Shown one piece after another: positions 1 through 7,842 of a stretch of DNA of 64,000 bases (position 1 is the stretch's first letter; each line of letters begins with the position of its first letter). Position numbers and translations under genes: made by a program. A model generated the notes under the pieces. That model saw nothing but the letters and a program-made list of their open reading frames with translations, had not been told where the DNA came from and did no database searches. The stretch is from Hungatella sp. UBA5385 (lineage in GTDB: Bacteria > Bacillota > Clostridia > Lachnospirales > Lachnospiraceae): assembly GCA_002409995.1 (NCBI GenBank), contig DHOR01000044.1:48914-112913 (forward strand), written 5' to 3'.

Positions 1-350
1 AAGATAATCAGGGACAGAATAATGCCCACTGTCAGATAATCTGGTTTTGGAGAATAAATAACGTCTGTGAAAAATGTAATAACGGAAATAACAAATAACA
101 CGATGTTAAATGGATTAATCACTGCTTCACGAAGTCTGTGAAGAACTGTATTTTTATTTCCGCTTGTAATCACATTCTTTCCGTATTCATCCTGCCGTTC
201 CTCCACCTGCTCCGAAGTCAGCCCTCCCGGGGCGGCGGAGAGAGAGGTGTAGAGTTCCTCCATACTGAGGAATGCATAGTTTTCGAGATTCTTTTTACTT
301 TCATTTCTTTTTTGCTGAAGCTTAACATTGTTTTTTTTGAAGATTTTCAT
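1..350 (-). CDS. mgtA: Magnesium-transporting P-type ATPase, N-terminal fragment (cut by window edge)
   Basis: Only the first ~116 codons are present; the gene continues past position 1. The start at 350 has an AAAGGA-type ribosome binding site about 9 nt upstream. The translated N-terminus shows the cation-ATPase N domain (LTSEQVEERQDEYGKN, then NPFNIVLFVISVITFFTDVI as the first membrane helix). The NPFxIVL helix following a LRxREYGxN-like segment is typical of MgtA/MgtB Mg2+ importers rather than Ca2+ or K+ pumps. A promoter, ~300-nt leader and internal terminator precede it, so expression is probably controlled by attenuation, as usual for Mg2+ transporters. The catalytic DKTGT region is outside the window, so the assignment rests on the N-terminus. 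Confidence 0.8.
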   Translation of the reverse strand, partial: MKIFKKNNVKLQQKRNESKKNLENYAFLSMEELYTSLSAAPGGLTSEQVEERQDEYGKNVITSGNKNTVLHRLREAVINPFNIVLFVISVITFFTDVIYSPKPDYLTVGIILSLII

Positions 351-448
351 TGGAATCAGTCCTTTCTTTTTAAATTCCCTTGAAAACACAAAAACAACAG
401 GCAGGCTTCCCAATATACCGGAATATCAGTTAAAGCTCATTCCGGCAA

Positions 449-475
449 ATAAAAAAGCCGCCCAAAAGGCGGCGT
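449..475 (-). terminator. Leader terminator upstream of the mgtA-like gene
   Basis: On the minus strand GCCGCC-TTTT-GGGCGGC is followed by TTTTTTATTT. It lies between the promoter and the ATPase start, so it would stop transcription before the gene unless the leader refolds. Confidence 0.8.
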
Positions 476-652
476 AAAGGCACAAATCAATAAGCCCATC
501 GAAATATAAGATCAATGGACGACTGATTGCTAATTGCGCGAACCCTTCGGTTTATGTTTTCATCGGGTGTGAAGTCTCTTCTCTGACTTCGGGGACAACC
601 GTCCATTCTCTCACTTCCTTTGTTAATAAATTTGGCAGCAACTATTCTGCCA
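476..652 (-). ncRNA. Candidate structured metal-responsive leader of the mgtA-like gene
   Basis: The transcript from the promoter at 658-686 would run about 175 nt before the terminator at 449-475. It contains the hairpin GGCAG-AATAGTTG-CTGCC at its 5' end, an inner hairpin GAAGTC-AGAGAAGA-GACTTC, and distal pairing of AATGGACG (about 600-607) with CGTCCATT (about 513-520) that closes the element. The layout (promoter, folded domain, terminator, then an ion transporter) is that of a riboswitch. I could not match it to the M-box or yybP-ykoY conserved cores, so the class is unassigned. Gene-free stretch 351-803 holds this leader, its promoter and a short AT-rich spacer. Confidence 0.5.
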
Positions 653-657
653 TGTTA

Positions 658-686
658 ATCATAACACTAGTTTAGGGAGGAGTCAA
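658..686 (-). promoter_or_regulatory. Promoter for the mgtA-like leader
   Basis: Minus strand TTGACT (681-686), 17-nt spacer, TATGAT (658-663). It fits the sigma-A consensus well and starts the leader RNA near 651. Confidence 0.7.
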
Positions 687-771
687 GAATGGTATTAAAA
701 AAAAGGAATATTTGGATTTTTCATACAATTATATTTAGTATTGGCGAAAACATCAGGTTTATTCTAAAATG

Positions 772-806
772 GAAATAAAAAACCAGAAGCTTTTGCTTCC
801 GGTTTA
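772..806 (-). terminator. Terminator of the HEAT/glycosyltransferase operon
   Basis: On the minus strand AACCGGAAGC-AAAA-GCTTCTGGTT is followed by TTTTATTT. It begins at the stop codon of the glycosyltransferase gene. Confidence 0.8.
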
Positions 807-2219
807 TTTTGTGTCTTTAAAAGATGTACGTGTGATTTTTTCCCAACGATGCTTATACTTCCTTTTGCCAAAAAGAGCCTGTAGACGGAAAACCACATTG
901 ACAAAGTGATAAAAAAAGTTATCCAGCAGGGCTAAAAAAGCCAGCTGCAGAAAATCTTTAAATTGTACCTTTCGATTAAATACAGCCATATCTACGGCAA
1001 TAGCTCCAATAGATACAAGAATGCCAAGGAGCAGTCCACCTGTACAGAAAAGCAGGAAACCATAGGGTGTTATAATTCCTAAATAAAAGCTGAGAGGCAT
1101 TGCAATAAGTCCCAGCAGCTCGATGACAGGGCCCCATAATTCATATACAAACTGATAGGGCATACCGATAAAACCTACAGTGCCGTATCTGGGATTAAGC
1201 AGTAAACGTTTAAATTTAGACATAACCTGCATTAGTCCGGCATGCCAGCGTCGTCTCTGACCACGTAATTCTTTATACGTTTCAGGTCCCTGAGTCCAGC
1301 AAATGGCATTGGGGGCAAATACAATGCTGTATTTCCGCTTATTTTCTTTCATATAAGCGTGAAGCTTCATAACAAGATCCATATCTTCGCCAATCGTATC
1401 AAGAGAATATCCTCCAACTTCAATAACAGAAGCTTTGTGGAAGGCACCAAAAGCTCCGGAGATCACCATAAGACATCCTAATTGGGAATTAAAAGTACGT
1501 CCCACCAGAAATGCACGGCTATATTCAAGCACCTGAAAACGAGCCCACCAGTTCTTGGGCATACGGAAATTAGTTACTGTGTAATCTTTTATTTCATTGC
1601 CATTGCTCATACGCATCATTCCGCCTACTGCAACGCAGTCTTTATTATTCATGAAGACTCTTGCAACCCAGTCAAGAGAATCCCTGTCAAGAAGACAGTC
1701 AGAGTCCATGTTAATAAAATATGGGTAACGGCTGGCATTAATTCCTGCATTACAGGCATCTGCTTTGGCTCCCCCGTTTTCCTTATCAATGACAGTGAGC
1801 TTTGGAATCTTGGGATTCCGGTATACTCCCCTGATTTTTGCACATTGAACCTGACGCTGAATTGGATAGCTTATTTTGCGAAGATTAAATTCCTTAATCA
1901 GTTTTTCCAGAGAATCATCAGAAGAACCATCATTAACAACCACAACTTCATAAACCGGATAATTTAAATTCAACATTCCTTTTACAGAATCCACAATAAC
2001 CGGCCCTTCATTGTAAGCAGGGGCAATAATTGATATAGGAATCAATTCCGGTGTTTTTCTTAAAGAATCCACGCCAAAAAGATATTCTTTTCTCTTGTTG
2101 GAATAAACAATAATCAGCGATCCGATTAACTGAATAATCTGCCAGAAAGAAACAACAAGCACATAGACAAGAATAAAGTAATTATATGTATAAGCAACAT
2201 TATATAATATATTTCTCAA
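804..2219 (-). CDS. Membrane-bound family 2 glycosyltransferase
   Basis: A 471-residue processive-type glycosyltransferase. Residues 12-40 form an N-terminal membrane helix. The GT-A domain follows with PAYNEG (67-72), NDGSSDD (96-102), the metal-binding MDSD (171-174), GED (277-279, catalytic base) and QRRRW (321-325). Two or three further helices lie at ~345-440. The D, DxD, D, Q/RxxRW signature is that of hyaluronan, cellulose or poly-GlcNAc synthases, so it probably polymerises or transfers a sugar at the inner face of the membrane for export. The start is TTG at 2219, with AAGGAG about 11 nt upstream overlapping the stop of the HEAT gene, so the two are co-transcribed. Substrate is unknown. 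Confidence 0.85.
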   Translation of the reverse strand: MRNILYNVAYTYNYFILVYVLVVSFWQIIQLIGSLIIVYSNKRKEYLFGVDSLRKTPELIPISIIAPAYNEGPVIVDSVKGMLNLNYPVYEVVVVNDGSSDDSLEKLIKEFNLRKISYPIQRQVQCAKIRGVYRNPKIPKLTVIDKENGGAKADACNAGINASRYPYFINMDSDCLLDRDSLDWVARVFMNNKDCVAVGGMMRMSNGNEIKDYTVTNFRMPKNWWARFQVLEYSRAFLVGRTFNSQLGCLMVISGAFGAFHKASVIEVGGYSLDTIGEDMDLVMKLHAYMKENKRKYSIVFAPNAICWTQGPETYKELRGQRRRWHAGLMQVMSKFKRLLLNPRYGTVGFIGMPYQFVYELWGPVIELLGLIAMPLSFYLGIITPYGFLLFCTGGLLLGILVSIGAIAVDMAVFNRKVQFKDFLQLAFLALLDNFFYHFVNVVFRLQALFGKRKYKHRWEKITRTSFKDTK

Positions 2220-2234
2220 AATAGTCTATTCTCC

Positions 2235-3401
2235 TTACGGCTCTTTTTCTAAAGCCTCCTGTAAACGTTCTACAAGTGAATTGAGATTTTTCGCTTCCGC
2301 ATTATATTGCAGACTTTCAATTGCAAAACGATCTTTTGTTTTTAAAACATCGGTAATCACTGACTCAAGATCAGGGAAAGCTAAGAGGGCAAGAGCAGCA
2401 TTCTGTCTAACCCACCATTTAGAATCACATATAGCTGTAATCAGCGGCTGTCTTGCCCGTTCATCAGGTATACTTTCCAGCCCCTTGGCAGCAACAGCCC
2501 GCATCTGCCAGTCAGGGTCCTGCAATGCGCTGATCATCTCAGGTATTAAGGAATGATCCTCTGCTGCAGAAATGGCTTTAATTGAAGCAATGCGCATCTC
2601 ATGGGGATTATCTTCTGTATACAGTTCAAGAATTCTATCTTTAAATGCCAATGCGGTTTCTTTGTCAATACATTTTAAAAACATAGTAATTAAAGCTGAT
2701 GAATCTCCATTTAAAATGCGGTTGTAAAATACAAGCCGGCTCTCTGGAGACATCAGGTTTATAATTTCCTGCAGAGTCCGTTCATTTACATGCAGTGAGT
2801 CTTTAATACTATTAAAAGCCTGATAAATCATCTCTGGGTCATCAAAACGGGTGAGAGCAAGTAAAATATCGTACTGCAAATGGACCTTATTCTTCAAATG
2901 AAACAACAGATAAGGTATTGCAGGTTCATACAAATATGTTTTAGCTTCAAAACAGCCACGTAAAATAGAAGATGTATCTTTTGTCTTCAGATTTTTAATG
3001 GTTCGCCCAGGAAGCTCTAATTCATAAGCTATGATACGTGCCACATCTGACTTTTCTTTTTCCTGTTCAACAATCTCAAAAAAAATTTCTTCTATTAAAT
3101 AATAGTAACGCTTTTTTTTAAGCTTAGGTTTGCAATAACTGGTAAATGATGCAAGTTCTTTATTAAAATCCCCCTGGTTTGCCTTGGAGATTAAGCTTTC
3201 TATTTTATTCTTTAGTTTTTCTTTTTCTTGGTTGTGCCATAGTCTTTCCAGCTCAAATATCCATCTTGTCAATGCAGTGAAGATGAAAATACCTACTACA
3301 ATTACAAATATGATAATTATTAACCACTCATAAAACCCATATTCTAAATCTTTAAGTCCCAAGGGTATCCACCTGCCATCTCTACAGAAACAATCTATCA
3401 T
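2235..3401 (-). CDS. Membrane-anchored HEAT-repeat protein
   Basis: A 388-residue protein with one membrane helix at about 26-48 (LIIIIFVIVVGIFIFTAL), then a charged coil and a helical repeat region. HEAT repeats are clearest at ~260-370 (for example DPDWQMRAVAAKGLESIPD and DSKWWVRQNAALALLAFPD). HEAT arrays bind protein partners. It is the first gene of an operon with the polysaccharide-synthase-like glycosyltransferase, so it may be an accessory or scaffold for that enzyme. Such HEAT/glycosyltransferase pairs occur in exopolysaccharide loci; the function here is inferred only from position. Confidence 0.7.
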   Translation of the reverse strand: MIDCFCRDGRWIPLGLKDLEYGFYEWLIIIIFVIVVGIFIFTALTRWIFELERLWHNQEKEKLKNKIESLISKANQGDFNKELASFTSYCKPKLKKKRYYYLIEEIFFEIVEQEKEKSDVARIIAYELELPGRTIKNLKTKDTSSILRGCFEAKTYLYEPAIPYLLFHLKNKVHLQYDILLALTRFDDPEMIYQAFNSIKDSLHVNERTLQEIINLMSPESRLVFYNRILNGDSSALITMFLKCIDKETALAFKDRILELYTEDNPHEMRIASIKAISAAEDHSLIPEMISALQDPDWQMRAVAAKGLESIPDERARQPLITAICDSKWWVRQNAALALLAFPDLESVITDVLKTKDRFAIESLQYNAEAKNLNSLVERLQEALEKEP

Positions 3402-3672
3402 AAAAAATAAAATTAATAACTATTGTCACGGACTATAGCAATCATACATTATAACATAAGAGAGGTAAAAAAACAACAGGTATCAAATTTTTTCAGTGAT
3501 ACCTTTCAAGCTCTTTAAAAGACATAGTTGAGAAATAAACATTATAATCTATAGTAAGAATATCATTAGCCTGTTTAAAAGTCAATTCGCCAGATCTGTG
3601 CTATTTTTGTCACTTTATTTCCCCTAAAATAGTGTATAATAGTTTCATACACGAGATACAGGAGGTAATTCA

Positions 3673-4722
3673 ATGGAACATCAGGAACAGCCACATAAAC
3701 GGCGGGTCCGTTATAAGGGAACCCATCCCAGAAGCTATAAAGAAAAATACAAAGAACTTCAGCCTGATAAATATGGGGATATTATAGAAAAAGTGAAAAG
3801 CAAAGGTGGAACACCAGCAGGAACTCATCGATCCATCTGTGTGAAGGAGATTCTGGATTTCTTTCAGATTCAGCCAGGTCAGAAGGGGTTAGATGCTACT
3901 TTAGGCTATGGTGGGCATACCTTGGAGATGCTTAAGTGTCTGGGAACAGAAGGTCATCTCTATGCACTTGACGTTGATCCCGTTGAGCTGGTGAAAACAA
4001 GAAAACGTTTGGAGGATCAGGGATATGGTCAGGATATGCTGACCATCAGGCAGCTGAATTTTGCCAATATTGATCAGATTGGGGCAGAGGTAGGGCCTTT
4101 TGACTTTGTGCTGGCAGACCTTGGAGTATCCTCTATGCAGATTGATAATCCGGACAGAGGATTTTCCTATAAAACTGAGGGACCTTTGGATTTACGGCTG
4201 AACCCGGAAAAGGGAATTACTGCAGCTGACCGGCTGAAGGACATTACTCAGAAGGAGCTTCAGGGAATGCTTGAGGAAAATGCAGATGAACCCTATGCAG
4301 AAGAGATATCCAGAGCTGTTGTAACCAAGATAAAAAAAGGCGGTAAGATTACTACCACTTCAGAATTACAGTCTATTATAGAAGAAACACTTTCTTTTCT
4401 TCCTGAAGATAAAAGAAAAGAAGCAGTTAAAAAATCCTGTCAGAGAACCTTTCAGGCACTTCGCATAGATGTGAATCATGAATATGAGGTCTTATATGAA
4501 TTTCTGGAAAAACTTCCTCAGGTTCTGGCAGAAGGTGGAAAAGCTGCTATCCTCACCTTCCATTCAGGAGAGGACCGTTTGGTGAAGAAATCCTTTAAAC
4601 GTCTTTATAAAGAGGGGGTTTACAGTGAGATTGCCAATGAAGTTATCAGACCCTCTGCAGAAGAATGCAGAGATAACAGCAGGGCAAGGTCCACCAAGAT
4701 GCGGTGGGCTGTTAAAGCATAA
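3673..4722 (+). CDS. RsmH-like 16S rRNA (cytosine N4) methyltransferase, stand-alone paralogue
   Basis: A 349-residue SAM-dependent methyltransferase of the MraW/RsmH family. The SAM site is seen in LDATLGYGGHTLEML and LYALDVDP, then DFVLADLGVSSMQIDNPDRGFSY and the C-terminal LTFHSGEDRLVKKSFK. RsmH makes m4C1402 in the ribosomal P site. Two things differ from the usual cell-division-cluster rsmH: about 55 extra basic N-terminal residues (KRRVRYKGTHPRSYKEKYKE) and the lack of mraZ/ftsL neighbours. It is probably the second RsmH-type enzyme common in Clostridia, whose exact target is less certain. The start has AGGAGG about 6 nt upstream. Confidence 0.85.
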   Translation: MEHQEQPHKRRVRYKGTHPRSYKEKYKELQPDKYGDIIEKVKSKGGTPAGTHRSICVKEILDFFQIQPGQKGLDATLGYGGHTLEMLKCLGTEGHLYALDVDPVELVKTRKRLEDQGYGQDMLTIRQLNFANIDQIGAEVGPFDFVLADLGVSSMQIDNPDRGFSYKTEGPLDLRLNPEKGITAADRLKDITQKELQGMLEENADEPYAEEISRAVVTKIKKGGKITTTSELQSIIEETLSFLPEDKRKEAVKKSCQRTFQALRIDVNHEYEVLYEFLEKLPQVLAEGGKAAILTFHSGEDRLVKKSFKRLYKEGVYSEIANEVIRPSAEECRDNSRARSTKMRWAVKA

Positions 4723-4773
4723 CTAGATTATAAGGTATAGATTATATTAAAAAGTGTATCGATCATATCTAAT

Positions 4774-4829
4774 AAAAAGCAATGCAGCAGTGTGATGAAT
4801 CGCTCACACTGCTGCATTGCTTTTTATTT
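4774..4829. terminator. Bidirectional terminator between the rsmH-like gene and thyA
   Basis: Long inverted repeat AAAAAGCAATGCAGCAGTGTGA / TCACACTGCTGCATTGCTTTTT with an 8-nt loop and A/T runs on both sides. It serves both convergent genes. Confidence 0.9.
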
Positions 4830-4855
4830 ATAATGCTGAATGAATCCCTGTCATA

Positions 4856-5686
4856 TTAAATTGCTACAGGTATCTTAACTTTAAATGGATGATATTCATA
4901 ATTCTCAAAGGAGAAGCTGTCCACCTTAAAATCATAAAAATCCGTAACTGTCTCATCCATCTTAAATTCAGGAGCATCGTAAGGTGTTCTGGCAATTAAA
5001 TCCTCTACAATAGGAATATGTCTGTCATAAATATGTGCGTCTGCAATGACATGAACCAGTTCTCCAACCTGTAAACCGCTGACTTTTGCCATCATGTGAA
5101 CCAGAACTGCATATTGTGTCACATTCCAGTTGTTGGCAGTGAGCATATCCTGTGACCGCTGATTTAATATGGCATTGAGCACATTGCCGGATACATTAAA
5201 GGTCATACTGTAAGCACAGGGATAAAGTCCCATCTCACTAAGATCATGGTGATTATATAAGTTTGTCATAATTCTTCTGCTTAAAGGGTTGTGTTTTAAA
5301 TCATATAATACACGATCCACCTGATCAAATTCCCCTTCTGAGTATTTGTGCTTTACAGCCAGCTGATATCCATATGCCTTACCGATGCTTCCTGTCTCAT
5401 CAGCCCAGGAATCCCAGATATGGCTGCCAAGCTCCTGAATCTGGTTGGATTTCTTCTGCCAGATCCACAGCAGCTCATCAATGGCTGATTTAAAAGCAGT
5501 TCTTCTTATCGTAAGAATAGGGAATTCCTTAGATAGATCATAGCGGTTGACAATGCCGAATTTCTTAATGGTATGGGCAGGAGCCTTATCCTCCCACACA
5601 GGACGAACCTCATGATCTCTATCCCAGGTACCTGTTGAAAGTATTTCTTTGCAATTATTTATAAATATTTGATCTGCGTAGCTCAT
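4856..5686 (-). CDS. thyA: Thymidylate synthase
   Basis: A 276-residue ThyA that converts dUMP to dTMP with methylene-tetrahydrofolate. Visible are the phosphate-binding RRIMTNLYNHHDL, the catalytic cysteine in LYPCAYSM, QRSQDMLTANNWN (dUMP/folate contacts), HVIADAHIYDRH, and the C-terminal VAI tail. The chosen start MSYADQ at 5686 has AGGGAGG about 10 nt upstream; 29 more in-frame codons upstream lie in the promoter region. It is divergent from folA, which recycles the dihydrofolate this enzyme makes. Confidence 0.95.
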   Translation of the reverse strand: MSYADQIFINNCKEILSTGTWDRDHEVRPVWEDKAPAHTIKKFGIVNRYDLSKEFPILTIRRTAFKSAIDELLWIWQKKSNQIQELGSHIWDSWADETGSIGKAYGYQLAVKHKYSEGEFDQVDRVLYDLKHNPLSRRIMTNLYNHHDLSEMGLYPCAYSMTFNVSGNVLNAILNQRSQDMLTANNWNVTQYAVLVHMMAKVSGLQVGELVHVIADAHIYDRHIPIVEDLIARTPYDAPEFKMDETVTDFYDFKVDSFSFENYEYHPFKVKIPVAI

Positions 5687-5723
5687 AGTAACAGTATCCT
5701 CCCTCTCAATTTCTCTATAAGAA

Positions 5724-5751
5724 ATTATATCAGAAATATAATGAAAGACAA
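5724..5751 (-). promoter_or_regulatory. thyA promoter
   Basis: Minus strand TTGTCT (5746-5751), 16-nt spacer, TATAAT (5724-5729), about 37 nt before the start codon. Confidence 0.65.
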
Positions 5752-5759
5752 GTTTATAT

Positions 5760-5787
5760 TTGCAAATATACAAGAACCGACTATAAT
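5760..5787 (+). promoter_or_regulatory. folA promoter
   Basis: TTGCAA (5760-5765), 16-nt spacer, TATAAT (5782-5787). It lies just outside the thyA promoter, so the two divergent promoters are nearly adjacent. Confidence 0.65.
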
Positions 5788-5818
5788 AATGAGAGAGGAA
5801 ACAGAAGGGAGAATGCAG

Positions 5819-6325
5819 ATGAATACAATACTTGCAGCAGATAGAAACTGGGGAATCGGCAGAGACGGAGGTTTACTCACCCACCTTCCTGAGGATATGA
5901 AATATTTCCGCACCACAACTAAGGACAAGGTAGTTGTTATGGGCAGAAAAACTCTGGAAAGCTTTCCTGGAGGAAATCCATTAAAAAACAGAGTCAATAT
6001 AGTATTAACAGCTGATAAAACGTATAAAAAGGAAGGGGTTCTTCTGTGCCATAACATAGAAGAGGTGCTGGAAGAGCTGAAGAAATACCAGGATGATCAG
6101 ATTTACATTATTGGAGGCGGAGTTGTATATAAGGAGTTTCTTCCTTATTGTAATACGGCATATGTCACTGCACTGGATGCAGACCTTCAGCCGGATACCT
6201 GGTTTCCTGATTTAAACAAAGAAGAGGGCTGGGTATTAAAGGAAAAAGGTGAGGAGAAGGAGTATGAGGGTCTAAAATTTCGTTTTACAACCTATATAAA
6301 TGAAAATGCAAAGAACTGGAGGTAA
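5819..6325 (+). CDS. folA: Dihydrofolate reductase
   Basis: A 168-residue DHFR that reduces dihydrofolate with NADPH. Family signatures are ILAADRNWGIG, LPEDMKYFR with the acidic catalytic residue (E. coli Asp27 equivalent), VVMGRKTLESFPG, and the NADPH-binding YIIGGGVVYKEFL. The Trp22 equivalent is replaced by Thr, as in many clostridial DHFRs. The start at 5819 is preferred because GAAGGGAG lies 7 nt upstream; another ATG is at 5813. It is followed 4 nt later by a second DHFR gene. Confidence 0.92.
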   Translation: MNTILAADRNWGIGRDGGLLTHLPEDMKYFRTTTKDKVVVMGRKTLESFPGGNPLKNRVNIVLTADKTYKKEGVLLCHNIEEVLEELKKYQDDQIYIIGGGVVYKEFLPYCNTAYVTALDADLQPDTWFPDLNKEEGWVLKEKGEEKEYEGLKFRFTTYINENAKNWR

Positions 6326-6329
6326 ACCA

Positions 6330-6821
6330 ATGAATATTATTGCAACAGTGGACAAAAACTGGGCAATTGGGAATCAGGGGCAGCTTCTTGTATCCATTCC
6401 TGAAGACCAGAGACTGATGCGGGAGGAAACTCTGGGCAAGGTTCTTGTAATGAGCAGAAAAACACTGGAAAGTCTTCCTGGAAAACAGCCTTTATATGGA
6501 AGGACAAATATAGTTCTGACAAAGGATCGTGATTATCGAGTAAAGGGTGCTGTGATCTGTCATAGCAAAGATCAGGTTCTGGCGGAGCTTGCAAAGTATC
6601 ATGATCAGGATGTTTTTATCATAGGCGGACACAGCATTTATGAACAGTTTCTTCCATTATGCGATACTGCTCATATTACTTATATTGATTATGAATACAA
6701 TGCAGATACCCATATGATCAATTTAGACCAGGATACCCAGTGGGAGCTGACAAAGGAAAGTGATGAACAGACATACTTTAATCTTTGTTATACTTTCCGG
6801 CTATATGAAAGAAAAAATTGA
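6330..6821 (+). CDS. Second dihydrofolate reductase paralogue
   Basis: A 163-residue DHFR-family protein directly behind folA (4-nt gap, TGGAGG RBS). The fold is clear: IIATVDKNWAIGNQGQLL, IPEDQRLMR, VLVMSRKTLESLPG, VFIIGGHSIYEQFLP. It differs from its neighbour at usually conserved places: MSRKT instead of MGRKT, GGH instead of GGG in the NADPH loop, and Met instead of Phe at the folate-contacting position of the helix. It may be an antifolate-tolerant spare enzyme, or may reduce another pterin-like substrate. The catalytic acid is kept, so activity is plausible. Confidence 0.85.
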   Translation: MNIIATVDKNWAIGNQGQLLVSIPEDQRLMREETLGKVLVMSRKTLESLPGKQPLYGRTNIVLTKDRDYRVKGAVICHSKDQVLAELAKYHDQDVFIIGGHSIYEQFLPLCDTAHITYIDYEYNADTHMINLDQDTQWELTKESDEQTYFNLCYTFRLYERKN

Positions 6822-6951
6822 TTTAAAATTAATGATTGTCAGTCTAGGGGAAAGATGTTAAGATAAAGCGAGTAACACTTCTTTTGATTGCTGGGGAAGG
6901 CTATCATGAAAGTGTACATAAATATTCACTTAAATATTTAGGAGGATGAAC

Positions 6952-7842
6952 ATGTATAAGATTTTAAAAGCGGAGAAGTTAGCTGAAAAGATCTATCTGA
7001 TGGACGTAGAAGCACCACGAGTTGCAAAAGCCTGCCAGCCGGGAGAATTTGTAATTGTTATGATGGATGAGAAAGGCGAGAGAATTCCGCTGACTATTTG
7101 TGATTTTAACCGTGAACAGGGCTCTGTTACCATTGTATTCCAGAGTGTTGGAGCTGGTACAGAGAAGATGGCTAATTTAAAAGCAGGAGATTATTTTGCT
7201 GATGTGGTGGGACCTTTAGGTAACCCATCTGAATTTGTAAAAGAGGATTTAGAAGAGGTTAAAAAGAAAAAGTACTTATTCGTAGCCGGCGGTGTAGGAA
7301 CTGCCCCTGTATATCCACAGGTTCGCTGGATGCGGGAGCATGGCATTGATGTAGATGTTATCATTGGAGCCAAGACAAAGAACCTTCTGATTCTGGAGGA
7401 CAAGCTGAAGGAGCAGGCAGGTAATCTGTATGTGACTACAGATGATGGTTCTTATGAGAGAAAAGGTATGGTTACAGAAGTAATTAAGGATTTGGTTGTG
7501 AATCAGGGGAAGAAGTATGATGTTTGTGTTGCTATCGGCCCTATGATAATGATGAAGTTTGTTTGCCTTTTAACAAAGGATTTAAACCTCCCAACTGTTG
7601 TCAGCTTAAACCCAATTATGGTAGACGGTACAGGCATGTGTGGTGCCTGTCGTGTTACTGTAGGCGGTGAAGTGAAGTTTGCTTGTGTAGATGGTCCTGA
7701 ATTTGATGGTCATCTTGTAAACTTTGATGAAGCAATGAAGAGACAGCAGATGTATAAAAGCGAAGAAGGCCGTGCACAGTTAAAGCTCCAAGAAGGAGAT
7801 ACTCATCATGGCGGCTGTGGTATGTGCGGAGGTGACAACTAA
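6952..7842 (+). CDS. NfnA-type FAD/NAD-binding [2Fe-2S] subunit (annotated elsewhere as sulfide/dihydroorotate dehydrogenase-like)
   Basis: A 296-residue ferredoxin-reductase-fold subunit. It has the FAD-binding barrel (ERIPLTICDF), NAD-binding LFVAGGVGTAPVYPQ and C-terminal cysteines GMCGACRVTVGG plus FACVDGPEFDGH, which hold a [2Fe-2S] cluster. It ends with an extra GGCGMCGG cysteine tail. With the next gene it forms NfnAB, a cytosolic flavin-based electron-bifurcating NADH-dependent ferredoxin:NADP+ oxidoreductase that balances NADH, NADPH and ferredoxin pools in anaerobes. The start at 6952 is preferred over 6946 because AGGAGG (6940-6945) abuts the latter. Its stop overlaps the next start by one base. 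Confidence 0.88.
   Translation: MYKILKAEKLAEKIYLMDVEAPRVAKACQPGEFVIVMMDEKGERIPLTICDFNREQGSVTIVFQSVGAGTEKMANLKAGDYFADVVGPLGNPSEFVKEDLEEVKKKKYLFVAGGVGTAPVYPQVRWMREHGIDVDVIIGAKTKNLLILEDKLKEQAGNLYVTTDDGSYERKGMVTEVIKDLVVNQGKKYDVCVAIGPMIMMKFVCLLTKDLNLPTVVSLNPIMVDGTGMCGACRVTVGGEVKFACVDGPEFDGHLVNFDEAMKRQQMYKSEEGRAQLKLQEGDTHHGGCGMCGGDN

Noticed and set aside
138..383. Plus-strand frame of 81 codons at the left edge
   Set aside because: It is antisense to the mgtA-like gene and its leader, has no RBS and no recognisable domain.
476..652. M-box or yybP-ykoY riboswitch in front of mgtA
   Set aside because: The conserved cores of these classes are not found, so only an unassigned leader is reported.
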